64,000 nucleotides of DNA, from the NCBI RefSeq assembly GCF_035917275.1, contig NZ_CP108508.1:4712001-4776000 (forward strand), given 5' to 3'. The position numbers and the translations under genes are program-made. Shown here piece after piece: positions 1 through 7,892 of this stretch (positions within the stretch are counted from its first letter, which is position 1; every line of letters starts with the position of its first letter). The notes under the pieces are model-generated. The model worked only from the letters and a program-made list of their open reading frames with translations, did not search any database and was not told the DNA's origin. The DNA is from Streptomyces sp. NBC_01237. Lineage in GTDB: Bacteria; Actinomycetota; Actinomycetes; Streptomycetales; Streptomycetaceae.

Positions 1-2
1 AG

Positions 3-359
3 ACCGAGGGTGCGCGACTGTTCCGGGAGACCTGGATCGCGGGAGTTCACCGGCACTTCCCCGGTGAACCGAAGGCCGGTTACGTCACCCCGTGGGACGA
101 CACCCCGCAGTGGGAGCGCGAAGCCGCAGGGGCGGTCTACGAACAGGTGGCCCAGTTCGTCGAGATCAGCGACGCACATACCTCCCGGCTGTCCCGCGAG
201 CAGCGAGGCCGGTTCGTCGCGACCTGCTGGACGGCCCAGATGTTCAAGCACTTCGACGACCCGAAGCCGGGCTACGTGGCCGACTGGCCCGACCTGCCCG
301 CCTGGCAGCGTGAGACCGACGCCGACATCTTCGACGCCATCGAGAAAGCGCTGAGCTGA
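3..359 (+). CDS. C-terminal part of an unknown protein with an internal repeat
   Basis: An open frame enters from the left edge and stops at 357-359. I do not recognise the family. The visible 118 residues hold two similar units. The first has H-x-H-F, K-A-G-Y-V and W-D-D-T-P-Q-W; the second has F-K-H-F, K-P-G-Y-V and W-P-D-L-P-A-W. Each unit follows an R/F-rich helix ending in a W-x(5-7)-H/K-x-F step, so this looks like a duplicated small domain. There is no signal peptide or membrane segment in the visible part. The start lies outside the window. No function is assigned. Confidence 0.6.
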   Translation, partial: TEGARLFRETWIAGVHRHFPGEPKAGYVTPWDDTPQWEREAAGAVYEQVAQFVEISDAHTSRLSREQRGRFVATCWTAQMFKHFDDPKPGYVADWPDLPAWQRETDADIFDAIEKALS

Positions 360-577
360 CTGGAAGGCGCGTCGCGCGGTGCGGTGCGGCCGTGGGGAAT
401 CAGTAAATGTCCGGCAGAAGCGGGGCGTTGAGCGGATTGTCCGCAGCGTGCTCCCGGCTGCGGTACCGTAATCGTGTCATCACGCTCTGTGTGTACGTGT
501 GCATGGGGCGGCCCCCGGGGGTGTTAGAGCACCGGTCCGGAGGCCTTCACCCACGAGTGGTCTAGAGGTCCACCGGG

Positions 578-1816
578 ATGCTTTGGCATGCTATCGCGCC
601 GGTTCGGCGCTACACGAAGGCTTCGCACGACGTCGTGCGCCATCCGCGTCTGTGCAGCGACGCGAAGGTCCTCCTCCTGTACGTCCAGGGGCTTCCCGAG
701 GATCAGAACCACCTCCCGCTCTCCGAGCACGCGCGGAAACTGGGCATCAAGGGACGGGCGTTCCAGCGGGCCAAGGAACAACTGGTCAGCCACGGATTCG
801 TGCATGAGCGGCGGGTCTCCGGGGAGCAGGGGCGCTGGCTCACCCATCAGCTCTGCTCCAACGTGCCGCTCTCCGGCGGCGATGCCCTCGCCGTGTGGCG
901 GGAAGCGGGCGTCGACAGCGGTGCGCCTCCGAGTACGCACTCTCCGACGGTCGGCCGACCGACCCCTCGGACGGTCGGTCGCCAACTACCGGTAGACGAA
1001 GAACGGGAGAAGAGCACATCCCACCCACCCACCGAAGCGGCCGACACGGAAAGCGATGGCCAGGTCTCACCGCCCGAAGAGCCCGAAGCGCGCGAAGTCG
1101 CGGAGGCTGAAGCGCTCCAAGCGGCTGAAGCGCCCGAAGTCGCTGAGGCCGAAGCGGTGTTGCTGTCCTTGCGGCATTCCCATCGTGACCTGCATCTCGG
1201 CGTCTCCGAGGCGCGTGCGCTCGTCGCGCACGCGGTGGAGTGGCTGCGGCGCGGGATCTCCGGCGGTGAGCTCCGGCGCGTACTGACCAGCGATCTGCCA
1301 CCGGGCGGGGTCCGTTCCGCCGGGGGGTTCCTGCGGCACCGGCTGGTGCAGAAGATGCCCGAGGGGAAGCGGCGCGGTCCTGTCGCCCCGGTGGGGGCGG
1401 GGCGCCCCGCCGGGGTCTCGCCCTCGGCGGGTCACGGGTGTCCCGTTGAGGTCCCGTCCTCGGCGGCGGACGGATGTCCGGCTGAGGTCTCGCCCTCGGC
1501 GAAGGCGGTCCGTCCCGACGTCTCGCCCTCCCGGCCCGTCGTTCCCCGGTACGTCCCCCCGCTCGTCACCTGCGAAGGACCTGGGCCCGAGCACGTCTTC
1601 CGGGCCATGGCGGGCGAGACCGAGTGCCCGGAGTGCCAGCAGGCCGCGGCCTGGGCGCACTGGGCCGCCAGGAGGGCCGCCGACCTCGGCGTCGACCTCG
1701 CGGGCGACGCGGCGGCTGCCGTGGACGCCGGGCAGGGGCCGGGAGGGTGGCGGGCGCGGCTCGCCGCTGCCGCGTCCGGTGGACATGGTGGACACGGCGG
1801 ACCCGGTGTCCGGTAG
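578..1816 (+). CDS. helix-turn-helix domain protein
   Basis: A 412-residue protein. The first ~120 residues look like a replication-initiator type winged helix: a short basic entry, a predicted helix with L-L-L-Y-V, then L-S-E-H-A-R-K-L-G-I and a recognition-like segment F-Q-R-A-K-E-Q-L. The middle (about 150-200) is a Glu/Ala-rich low-complexity linker. Residues ~250-310 are imperfect repeats around V-S-P-S / V-P-S-S with C-P-x-E-V. The C-terminus has C-P-E-C, half of a possible zinc site. The protein is probably cytoplasmic and DNA-binding, but the target is unknown. The start is the first ATG of the open frame and has only a weak ribosome-binding site. The gene ends 6 bp before the stop codon of the convergent cbiD. 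Confidence 0.7.
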   Translation: MLWHAIAPVRRYTKASHDVVRHPRLCSDAKVLLLYVQGLPEDQNHLPLSEHARKLGIKGRAFQRAKEQLVSHGFVHERRVSGEQGRWLTHQLCSNVPLSGGDALAVWREAGVDSGAPPSTHSPTVGRPTPRTVGRQLPVDEEREKSTSHPPTEAADTESDGQVSPPEEPEAREVAEAEALQAAEAPEVAEAEAVLLSLRHSHRDLHLGVSEARALVAHAVEWLRRGISGGELRRVLTSDLPPGGVRSAGGFLRHRLVQKMPEGKRRGPVAPVGAGRPAGVSPSAGHGCPVEVPSSAADGCPAEVSPSAKAVRPDVSPSRPVVPRYVPPLVTCEGPGPEHVFRAMAGETECPECQQAAAWAHWAARRAADLGVDLAGDAAAAVDAGQGPGGWRARLAAAASGGHGGHGGPGVR

Positions 1817-1822
1817 CGGGCC

Positions 1823-2953
1823 CTACGTCCGGCCCACCACCACCCCCGCGCGGTCGATGCAGATCACGTCGACCTCGACCGGCGCGCCCCGCAGCACCGC
1901 CAGGGCCTCGTCGCGGGCGCGGGACGCCACCAGGTCGCCGAGCGGGACGCCCGCCGCCTCGCACAGGCGCAGTGCCGCCAGGCCCGTGTTGGCGACGGCG
2001 ATCTCCGCCGCCAGGGCCTCGTCCGCGCCGCCGTGCCGGGCCAGATCGGCGAGGAACCCCTTGTCGACCTGGGAGCGGGCGGAGTGCAGGTCCAGATGGC
2101 CGGCCGCGAGCTTCGACAGTTTGGCGAACCCTCCGCAGATCGTGAGCCGGGCCACCGGATGACGGCGTACGTACTTCAGTACCGCACCCGCGAAGTCCCC
2201 CATGTCGAGCAGGGCGATCTCCGGCAGCCCGTACTCGGCCACCACGGTCTTCTCCGAGGTCGAGCCGGTACAGCCCGCCACATGGGTGTGCCCGGCGGCA
2301 CGCGCCACGTCGACCCCGCGCCGGATCGAGTCGATCCAGGCCGAGCAGGAGTAGGGCACCACGATGCCGGTCGTGCCCAGGATGGAGAGGCCGCCCAGGA
2401 TGCCGAGCCGCCCGTTCCACGTGGAACGGGCGATCTCCTCGCCGTGGTCCACGGAGACCGTGATCTCCACGTCCCCCGTACCGCCGTGCTCCGCGGCCAC
2501 CCGGGCGACGTGCTCCCGCATCAGCTGCCGGGGCACCGGGTTCACCGCGGGCTCCCCGACCGCCAGCGGCAGGCCGGGCAGGGTGACCGTGCCCACGCCG
2601 GGCCCCGCGCGGAACACCACCCCGGACCCCGGCGGCAGCTTCCGTACCGTGGCCCGTACCAGCGCCCCGTGCGTCACGTCCGGGTCGTCGCCCGCGTCCT
2701 TGACCACCCCGGCCATGGCCCGCTCCGGCGTGGCCGACAGCTCCTCCACCGCCAGCGCGAACGCGGGCGTCTGCCCCTTGGGCAGGGTGATGGTCACCGG
2801 GTCGGGGAACTCGCCGGTCAGCAGGGCCGTGTACGCGGCCGTCGTCGCCGCCGTCGCGCAGGCCCCGGTGGTCCACCCCGGCCGCAGACCGGTGTGCTTG
2901 AGTTGAGCGCTGCGCCCGCCCTGCGGCTCGCTGCCCCGCGCCTCGCCGTTCAT
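1823..2953 (-). CDS. cbiD: cobalt-precorrin-5B C1-methyltransferase CbiD
   Basis: Cobalamin ring contraction step: SAM-dependent C1 methylation with loss of the two-carbon fragment. The N-terminal L-R-x-G-W-T-T-G-A-C-A-T-A-A block is the CbiD hallmark. The later G-x-L-G-I-L-G-G-L-S-I-L-G-T-T-G-I-V block and the C-terminal I-C-G-G-F-x-K-L-x-K-L-A-x-G-H-x-D-L-H segment also fit. Length (376 aa) is normal. I chose the ATG at 2953 because a GAGG sits 6 nt upstream. An ATG at 2971 (382 aa) is possible but has no visible ribosome-binding site and leaves only 17 bp to the divergent cobK start. CbiD is the anaerobic-type enzyme, yet the neighbouring cobG and cobN are aerobic-type; CobF is not seen here. 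Confidence 0.93.
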   Translation of the reverse strand: MNGEARGSEPQGGRSAQLKHTGLRPGWTTGACATAATTAAYTALLTGEFPDPVTITLPKGQTPAFALAVEELSATPERAMAGVVKDAGDDPDVTHGALVRATVRKLPPGSGVVFRAGPGVGTVTLPGLPLAVGEPAVNPVPRQLMREHVARVAAEHGGTGDVEITVSVDHGEEIARSTWNGRLGILGGLSILGTTGIVVPYSCSAWIDSIRRGVDVARAAGHTHVAGCTGSTSEKTVVAEYGLPEIALLDMGDFAGAVLKYVRRHPVARLTICGGFAKLSKLAAGHLDLHSARSQVDKGFLADLARHGGADEALAAEIAVANTGLAALRLCEAAGVPLGDLVASRARDEALAVLRGAPVEVDVICIDRAGVVVGRT

Positions 2954-2988
2954 GGGGGCCTCACTGCTCATGGAGATGGACCGTTCCG

Positions 2989-3741
2989 ATGCATGTACTC
3001 GTTCTCGGCGGTACGACGGAGGCCCGCCGCCTCGCCGAGTCCCTGGTGGAGAACGAGGACACCGGCGGGGACGTACGGGTGACCAGTTCGCTCGCCGGGC
3101 GTGTGGCCGGGCCGAGGCTCCCGCCGGGCGAGGTCCGCATCGGTGGCTTCGGCGGTACCGACGGGCTCGCCGCGTGGCTGCGGGAGCACCAGGTGGACGC
3201 GCTCATCGACGCCACCCATCCTTTCGCCGGGACGATCAGTTTCCACGCGGCCGCGGCGGCCGCCATGGCCCATGTTCCCCTGCTGGCGCTGCGCCGGCCG
3301 GGCTGGGTGCCCGGCGACGGCGACCGGTGGCACCCGGCCGGGTCACTGGAGGAGGCGGCGGAACTGCTGCCCGCGCTGGGCGAGCGGGTGTTCCTCACGA
3401 CCGGCCGGATGGGGCTCGCGGCCTTCGCCGGGCTGGACGCGCTGTGGTTCCTGATGCGTTCGGTGGACGCGCCCGAAGGGCCCTGCCCGGCCCGGATGGA
3501 GGTGCTGCTCGACCGGGGCCCGTTCACCCTGGACGGGGAACGGGAGCTGATCCGCCGCCACCGCGTCGACGTCCTCGTCACCAAGGACAGCGGCGGCGAC
3601 GCGACCGCCCCGAAGCTGACCGCCGCCCGCGAGGCCGGGATTCCGGTCGTCGTCGTCCGGCGGCCACCCGTCCCCGAGGGGGTCCCGGTGGCCGCCACTC
3701 CGGAGGAGGCCGCGTCCTGGCTGCGTGGCGTGGCGGCCTGA
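2989..3741 (+). CDS. cobK: precorrin-6A reductase CobK/CbiJ
   Basis: NADPH-dependent reduction of (cobalt-)precorrin-6A in corrin ring synthesis. It starts with a Rossmann-like M-H-V-L-V-L-G-G-T-T-E-A-R and contains the family signature D-A-T-H-P-F-A near residue 70. A C-terminal region has V-T-K-D-S-G-G (about residue 200). At 250 aa it has the normal length. It is the only plus-strand gene among the cob genes at 1.8-7.4 kb, divergent from cbiD. The short spacing suggests overlapping promoters or a nearly leaderless message. Confidence 0.92.
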   Translation: MHVLVLGGTTEARRLAESLVENEDTGGDVRVTSSLAGRVAGPRLPPGEVRIGGFGGTDGLAAWLREHQVDALIDATHPFAGTISFHAAAAAAMAHVPLLALRRPGWVPGDGDRWHPAGSLEEAAELLPALGERVFLTTGRMGLAAFAGLDALWFLMRSVDAPEGPCPARMEVLLDRGPFTLDGERELIRRHRVDVLVTKDSGGDATAPKLTAAREAGIPVVVVRRPPVPEGVPVAATPEEAASWLRGVAA

Positions 3742-3752
3742 CCGGCCGGCCC

Positions 3753-5345
3753 TCACGCCTCCGGATACCGCCGCGGCGTCCAGACGATCTGCTGTCCTTC
3801 GCGGCCCCGCCGCACCCACCGCGTCTGCGACGAGCCCACGATCAGGAGGGTCCGCATGTCGACGTCGGCCGGGTCGAGATCGGCGAGCCGCACCGTACGC
3901 ACGCTCTCCGCCGGCCCGCCCACGTCCCGGCCGAGCACCACGGGGGTGTCCGGCGAGCGGTGTTCGAGCAGCAGGTCGCGGGCCTTGCCGACCTGCCAGG
4001 TCCGGCTCTTCGAACCGGGGTTGTACAGGGCCAGCACCAGGTCCGCCGTCGCCGCCGCGCGCAACCGCTCCGCGATGACCTCCCACGGCTTGAGCCGGTC
4101 GGACAGCGAGATCGTGGCGTAGTCGTGGCCGAGCGGAGCGCCCGCGCGGGCGGCTGCCGCGTTGGCCGCGGTCACCCCCGGCAGGACCCGTACCGCGATG
4201 TCCGCGTAGGCGTCCTGCGATGCCACCTCCAGCACCGCCGTCGCCATCGCGAAGACCCCCGGGTCGCCGCCCGACACCACCGCCACCCGCCGCCCGCGCC
4301 GGGCCAGGTCGAGGGCGAACTCGGCGCGTTCGGACTCGACCTTGTTGTCGGAGCCGTGGCGTGCCTGGCCGGGCCGTACCGGCACCCGGTCCAGATACGT
4401 CGTGTACCCGACCACGTCGTCGGCGGCGGCCAGTGCCCCGCGCGTCTCGGGCGTCAGCCACAGTGGTCCGGCCGGGCCGGTTCCGACCACGACCACCTCA
4501 CCGGAGTCCGGCGCGCGCTCGGGGCGCGGCGCGTCGATCCGGCTCGGCAGCACGGCGACCGCGAAGTACGGGACCGAACCGGCCTCGACGTCCGCCAGGT
4601 CGCCGGTGCGCTCCCCGGACATCGTGGCGCGCTCCACGTAACGGGCCTCGGGCAGCCGCCCCGACGCCTCGAACGCACGGCGCACCGCCGGGAACGTACG
4701 GCCCAGCTTCATCACCACCGCGGAGTCCGTGGCCGCCAGACGGGCCGTCAGCTCCTCCTCGGGCAGCGTGCCGGGCAGGATCGTCAGGATCTCCTCGCCC
4801 TCGACGAGCGGGGTGCCGAGCCGGGCGGCCGCCGCGCTGACGGAGGTGACGCCGGGGATGACCTCGGTGACGTACCGGTCCGCGAGCCGCTTGTGCATGT
4901 GCATGTACGAGCCGTAGAACAGTGGGTCGCCCTCGGCGAGCACGGCGACGGTGCGCCCGGCGTCCAGGTGCACCGCGAGCCGGGCCGCGGCCTCGGCGTA
5001 GAACTCCTCCAGCGCGCCCCGGTAGCCGCCCGGGTGGTCCGTGGTCTCCGTCGTGACGGGGTAGACCAGCGCCTCCTCGATGTGGTCGGGGCGCAGGTGC
5101 CCGGCCGCGATGGACCGCGCGATGGACCGGCCGTGCCGGGCGCTGTGGTACGCGACGACATCGGCCTCACCGATGATCTGCACGGCCCGTACGGTCATCA
5201 GGGCCGGGTCGCCTGGACCCAGCCCCACGCCGTAGAGCCTGCCTGTCCCGGTCCCGCCGGCCGTGCCCGCGTCGGACCCGTGCACTCCGGCTGCTCCGGA
5301 CCCGTCCACCTTGCCCGCTCCGGCCTCGTTCACGCTGTCGCTCAC
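3753..5345 (-). CDS. cobIJ: fused precorrin-2 C20- / precorrin-3B C17-methyltransferase CobIJ
   Basis: Two tetrapyrrole methyltransferase domains in one 530-residue chain, an arrangement common in Streptomyces. The N-terminal CobI half opens with G-V-G-L-G-P-G-D-P near residue 35. The CobJ half opens with V-V-G-T-G-P-A-G-P and has S-G-G-D-P-G-V-F-A-M-A, the SAM-binding glycine loop. The first ~25 residues are a Gly/Ala-rich extension. The start is a GTG whose G is also the last base of the cobH TAG, so the genes are translationally coupled in cobH-cobIJ order. An upstream open frame continues but would lie fully inside cobH. It performs C20 methylation, then C17 methylation with ring contraction. 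Confidence 0.93.
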   Translation of the reverse strand: MSDSVNEAGAGKVDGSGAAGVHGSDAGTAGGTGTGRLYGVGLGPGDPALMTVRAVQIIGEADVVAYHSARHGRSIARSIAAGHLRPDHIEEALVYPVTTETTDHPGGYRGALEEFYAEAAARLAVHLDAGRTVAVLAEGDPLFYGSYMHMHKRLADRYVTEVIPGVTSVSAAAARLGTPLVEGEEILTILPGTLPEEELTARLAATDSAVVMKLGRTFPAVRRAFEASGRLPEARYVERATMSGERTGDLADVEAGSVPYFAVAVLPSRIDAPRPERAPDSGEVVVVGTGPAGPLWLTPETRGALAAADDVVGYTTYLDRVPVRPGQARHGSDNKVESERAEFALDLARRGRRVAVVSGGDPGVFAMATAVLEVASQDAYADIAVRVLPGVTAANAAAARAGAPLGHDYATISLSDRLKPWEVIAERLRAAATADLVLALYNPGSKSRTWQVGKARDLLLEHRSPDTPVVLGRDVGGPAESVRTVRLADLDPADVDMRTLLIVGSSQTRWVRRGREGQQIVWTPRRYPEA

Positions 5346-5971
5346 TACTCTTCCTCGCTGGCGATCGCGTTGATCGCGGCCGCGGCTATCGCGCTGCCGC
5401 CGCGACGGCCGCGCACGATCAGGTGCTCCAGGCCCGACGGGTGGGCGGCCAGGGCCTCCTTCGACTCGGCGGCCCCGATGAAGCCGACCGGGACGCCGAT
5501 GACGGCGGCGGGACGCGGGGCACCCTCCTCGATCATCTCCAGCAGCCGGAAGAGCGCGGTGGGCGCGTTGCCGACGGCGACGACGGCGCCTTCCATCCGG
5601 TCGCGCCACAGCTCCAGGGCGGCGGCGCTGCGCGTGGTGCCCATCTTCGCGGCGAGCTCCGGCACCGACGGGTCGGACAGGGTGCACACCACGTCGTTGC
5701 CGGCCGGGAGCCGCTTGCGGGTGACCCCGCTGGCGACCATGGCCACGTCGCACAGGATGGGAGCGCCGGAGCGCAGCGCCGTACGGGCGTGGGCCACGGC
5801 GTCCGGGGAGAAAGCGAGATCGCGTACGAGGTCGACCATGCCGCAGGCGTGGATCATCCGGACGGCGACCTGGCTCACATCGGCGGGCAGCCCGGCCAGA
5901 TCCGCCTCCGCGCGGATGGTGGCGAAGGACTGGCGGTAGATCGCCGGTCCGTCCTTCTCGTACTGATGCAC
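5345..5971 (-). CDS. cobH: precorrin-8X methylmutase CobH/CbiC
   Basis: Moves the C11 methyl group to C12 to give hydrogenobyrinic acid. The sequence has the family landmarks R-M-I-H-A-C-G-M (the His is the proposed catalytic residue), [11 protein letters not shown], and V-G-N-A-P-T-A-L followed by I-G-V-P-V-G-F. I set the start at the GTG that gives [12 protein letters not shown]. It has an AGAAAG-type ribosome-binding site, gives the typical 208-residue length, and removes a low-complexity Ser/Glu extension that a longer reading would add. It lies between cobG and cobIJ on the same strand and is probably co-transcribed with them. Confidence 0.92.
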   Translation of the reverse strand: MHQYEKDGPAIYRQSFATIRAEADLAGLPADVSQVAVRMIHACGMVDLVRDLAFSPDAVAHARTALRSGAPILCDVAMVASGVTRKRLPAGNDVVCTLSDPSVPELAAKMGTTRSAAALELWRDRMEGAVVAVGNAPTALFRLLEMIEEGAPRPAAVIGVPVGFIGAAESKEALAAHPSGLEHLIVRGRRGGSAIAAAAINAIASEEE

Positions 5972-6070
5972 AGTGCTGTCGCTTTCTTCTTCATCCGCGG
6001 AAAGGGATACGGATAGGGATACGGGAACAGGTACAGCTGCCGAATGACGGTGCGTGCGGGCCGGCACGGT

Positions 6071-7366
6071 TCAGGCGCGGGCCGCGGCGACCGCGGCGGC
6101 GAGCGCGGCCGGATCGTCCCGGACCGTCACCGGAGCCTCGCGCCCGTCCCCCCGCACATGGGAGATCCGGTGCCCGTCGCCAGTGGCCACCACGTCGATC
6201 CACTCCCCGTGCGGATGGCCGCACCGGCGTTCGCACCCGGACCAGTACACAGGTAGCCGGCCGAGCGGTCCGACGGCGGCCCCCGCCTCGGCCCGCACAT
6301 CGGCGAGCGACTTCGCGCAGCCCGGGTGCCCGATACAGGCGCCCACACCGGTCCAGGGGGAGTCGGGCCCGGTGATCAGCCCGGCGCCGGCGAGCGTACG
6401 GAGCGCCTCGGCGGCATCCGCTTCGGCGAGCCCGGGGAGGACGACCCCGCGCCACGGGGTGAGCCGCAGTTCGCCGGAGCCGCGCCGCGCGACCTCGGTG
6501 AGCAACCGCCACTGTGCGGGGGCGAGCCGGCCGAGCGGCACCCCGGCACAGAGCGCGGTGAGCCCGTGCGGTCCGGTCACGGGGCCCGGGGCCGGGGGGT
6601 GTGCGGCGGGCGGGCGGGCACGGTGGACGGCCGGGCCCACCGGGCCGACCCGCCGCGCGACCTCACCCGGCAGCGCGGCGCGGGCGCCGTCGGGCAGGTC
6701 CTTCACCCGCCAGGCACCGGACTCGCGGGCCGGGCCGAGGAACGCCTCGGCGGCGAGGAGCGCGGCGCGGGGGGCGTCGGCGGCGGGCACCCGGAACACG
6801 GCGTCGTCGCTCCCGACCCGCAGCAGCGCGCTCCCGCCGTCCGCGATCAGGGTCACATCGGCGCCGAGGGCGTCCACATCGCCGCGGCCGTCGTCCAGGG
6901 CGAACAGGAAGCGGCCCGAGAGCCCCGTCGCGTGCTCGCTCCCGCAGAGCGCCGCGTCCAGCCCGGTCAGCCAGGAACGGATGTCCGGGAGCCCGCGGCC
7001 GTCGAGTCCGGAGAGCGGCGAGGCGACGATGTTGCGCACCCGCTCGTGCGCGTCGGAGGGCAACAGCCCGGCGCGGCCCAGCGAACCGGCCAGCTCGGCT
7101 CCGCAGCCCGGACCGAGTCCGCGCAGTTGGACGTTGCCCCGTGAGGTGAGATGCAGCTCACCGTCCCCGAACCGCCCGGCCGCCGCCAGAAGGGCCTCGG
7201 CCTGAGCGGTGGTCAGCACTCCGCCGGGCAGCCGGACCCGCGCCAGCGCACCGTCGTCCGCCCGGTGCAGCCTCAGGGTTCCCGGGCAGGCGTCGCCACC
7301 GCTCGGGACGGGGAGGGCGCCCGTGGATCGGGGCGAGGGGGCGGAATCGGACATGGCGGCGAGCAT
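6071..7366 (-). CDS. cobG: precorrin-3B synthase CobG
   Basis: Oxygen-dependent enzyme of aerobic cobalamin synthesis, built from two nitrite/sulfite-reductase ferredoxin-like repeats and binding a 4Fe-4S cluster. The repeats show L-T-S-R-G-N-V-Q-L-R-G in the first half and L-T-P-W-R-G-V-V-L-P-G in the second. The cluster cysteines are visible as C-I-G-x-x-G-C and C-E-R-R-C, about 35 residues apart. About 431 aa. Two starts are possible, ATG 7366 (GGGCGG upstream) and ATG 7354; longer readings run into repeat DNA. A CobG in the same block as CbiD means the pathway mixes aerobic- and anaerobic-type enzymes. Confidence 0.9.
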   Translation of the reverse strand: MLAAMSDSAPSPRSTGALPVPSGGDACPGTLRLHRADDGALARVRLPGGVLTTAQAEALLAAAGRFGDGELHLTSRGNVQLRGLGPGCGAELAGSLGRAGLLPSDAHERVRNIVASPLSGLDGRGLPDIRSWLTGLDAALCGSEHATGLSGRFLFALDDGRGDVDALGADVTLIADGGSALLRVGSDDAVFRVPAADAPRAALLAAEAFLGPARESGAWRVKDLPDGARAALPGEVARRVGPVGPAVHRARPPAAHPPAPGPVTGPHGLTALCAGVPLGRLAPAQWRLLTEVARRGSGELRLTPWRGVVLPGLAEADAAEALRTLAGAGLITGPDSPWTGVGACIGHPGCAKSLADVRAEAGAAVGPLGRLPVYWSGCERRCGHPHGEWIDVVATGDGHRISHVRGDGREAPVTVRDDPAALAAAVAAARA

Positions 7367-7515
7367 ACCGACCGCCCACCGCCGACTCCCTGTGACGTAC
7401 GACTCCGCGCCCGCCCCCCGGCCCACCGGTGTTGCGTCCCGCCCCGCGCTTCCTGCCGACCGGTGTTCCGTTCCGTGCCGCGCTCCCTGCCCACCGGCGT
7501 TCCGCATCCGCGCCC

Positions 7516-7619
7516 GCACCCCTGCCCACCGGCTGAGGGGAGCCCCGCCCCGCACCCCTGCCGTCCCGCCCCGCACCCCTGCCCACCGGCTGAGGGGAGC
7601 CCCGCCCCGCACCCCTGCC
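7516..7619. repeat. 47-bp direct repeat upstream of the cobN riboswitch
   Basis: Positions 7516-7562 and 7573-7619 are identical and 57 bp apart. The unit is C-rich and built on GCACCCCTGCCCACCGG. Shorter degenerate copies of CCCACCGG extend left to about 7420. The tract lies between the divergent cobG and cobN starts, upstream of the riboswitch, so it could influence either promoter. Confidence 0.8.
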
Positions 7620-7684
7620 CACCGGCCTTCCGCACCCGCGCCCATTCACCGCCGCACCCCACCCGCTTAGGATGCAGAACGGCG

Positions 7685-7830
7685 GCCCGTTCGGTCCGCC
7701 ATCGCCAGACGGCGACAGGGGAGGAAGCCCGGTGAGAATCCGGCGCGGTCCCGCCACTGTGAGCCCGGCCGACACCCCGGCCGGGCGAGTCAGGAACTCC
7801 CTTCCCCGCAGTGCTCGACCCCGTTCGAGC
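7685..7830 (+). promoter_or_regulatory. cobalamin (B12) riboswitch upstream of cobN
   Basis: The 5' leader of cobN contains the conserved riboswitch core. It has GGGAAG-like and CCGGTGAGAATCCGG segments, then CCCGCCACTGTGA, then a GC-rich P-stem (GCCCGGCCG / CGGCCGGGC), then GAGTCAGGAACTCC, the B12-box-like end. About 60 nt separate it from the cobN ATG. By family behaviour it should turn cobN off when adenosylcobalamin is plentiful. Boundaries are approximate. The minus-strand cob genes are not under it. Confidence 0.9.
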
Positions 7831-7892
7831 AGGGGAACCCGATTCCGACACCGCCCGGGGCGTGGACACCCCGAGGAAGGCCAAGACGCAGC

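Noticed and set aside
5346..5753. Longer N-terminus for CobIJ reaching 5753
   Set aside because: It would lie entirely within cobH; GTG 5345 gives the normal length and coupled translation.
2952..5939. 995-codon plus-strand frame across cobK, cobIJ and cobH
   Set aside because: Shadow of cobIJ/cobH; no recognisable sequence.
7516..7619. CRISPR-like repeat
   Set aside because: Only two long copies with a 10-bp gap, and no cas genes; simple duplication.
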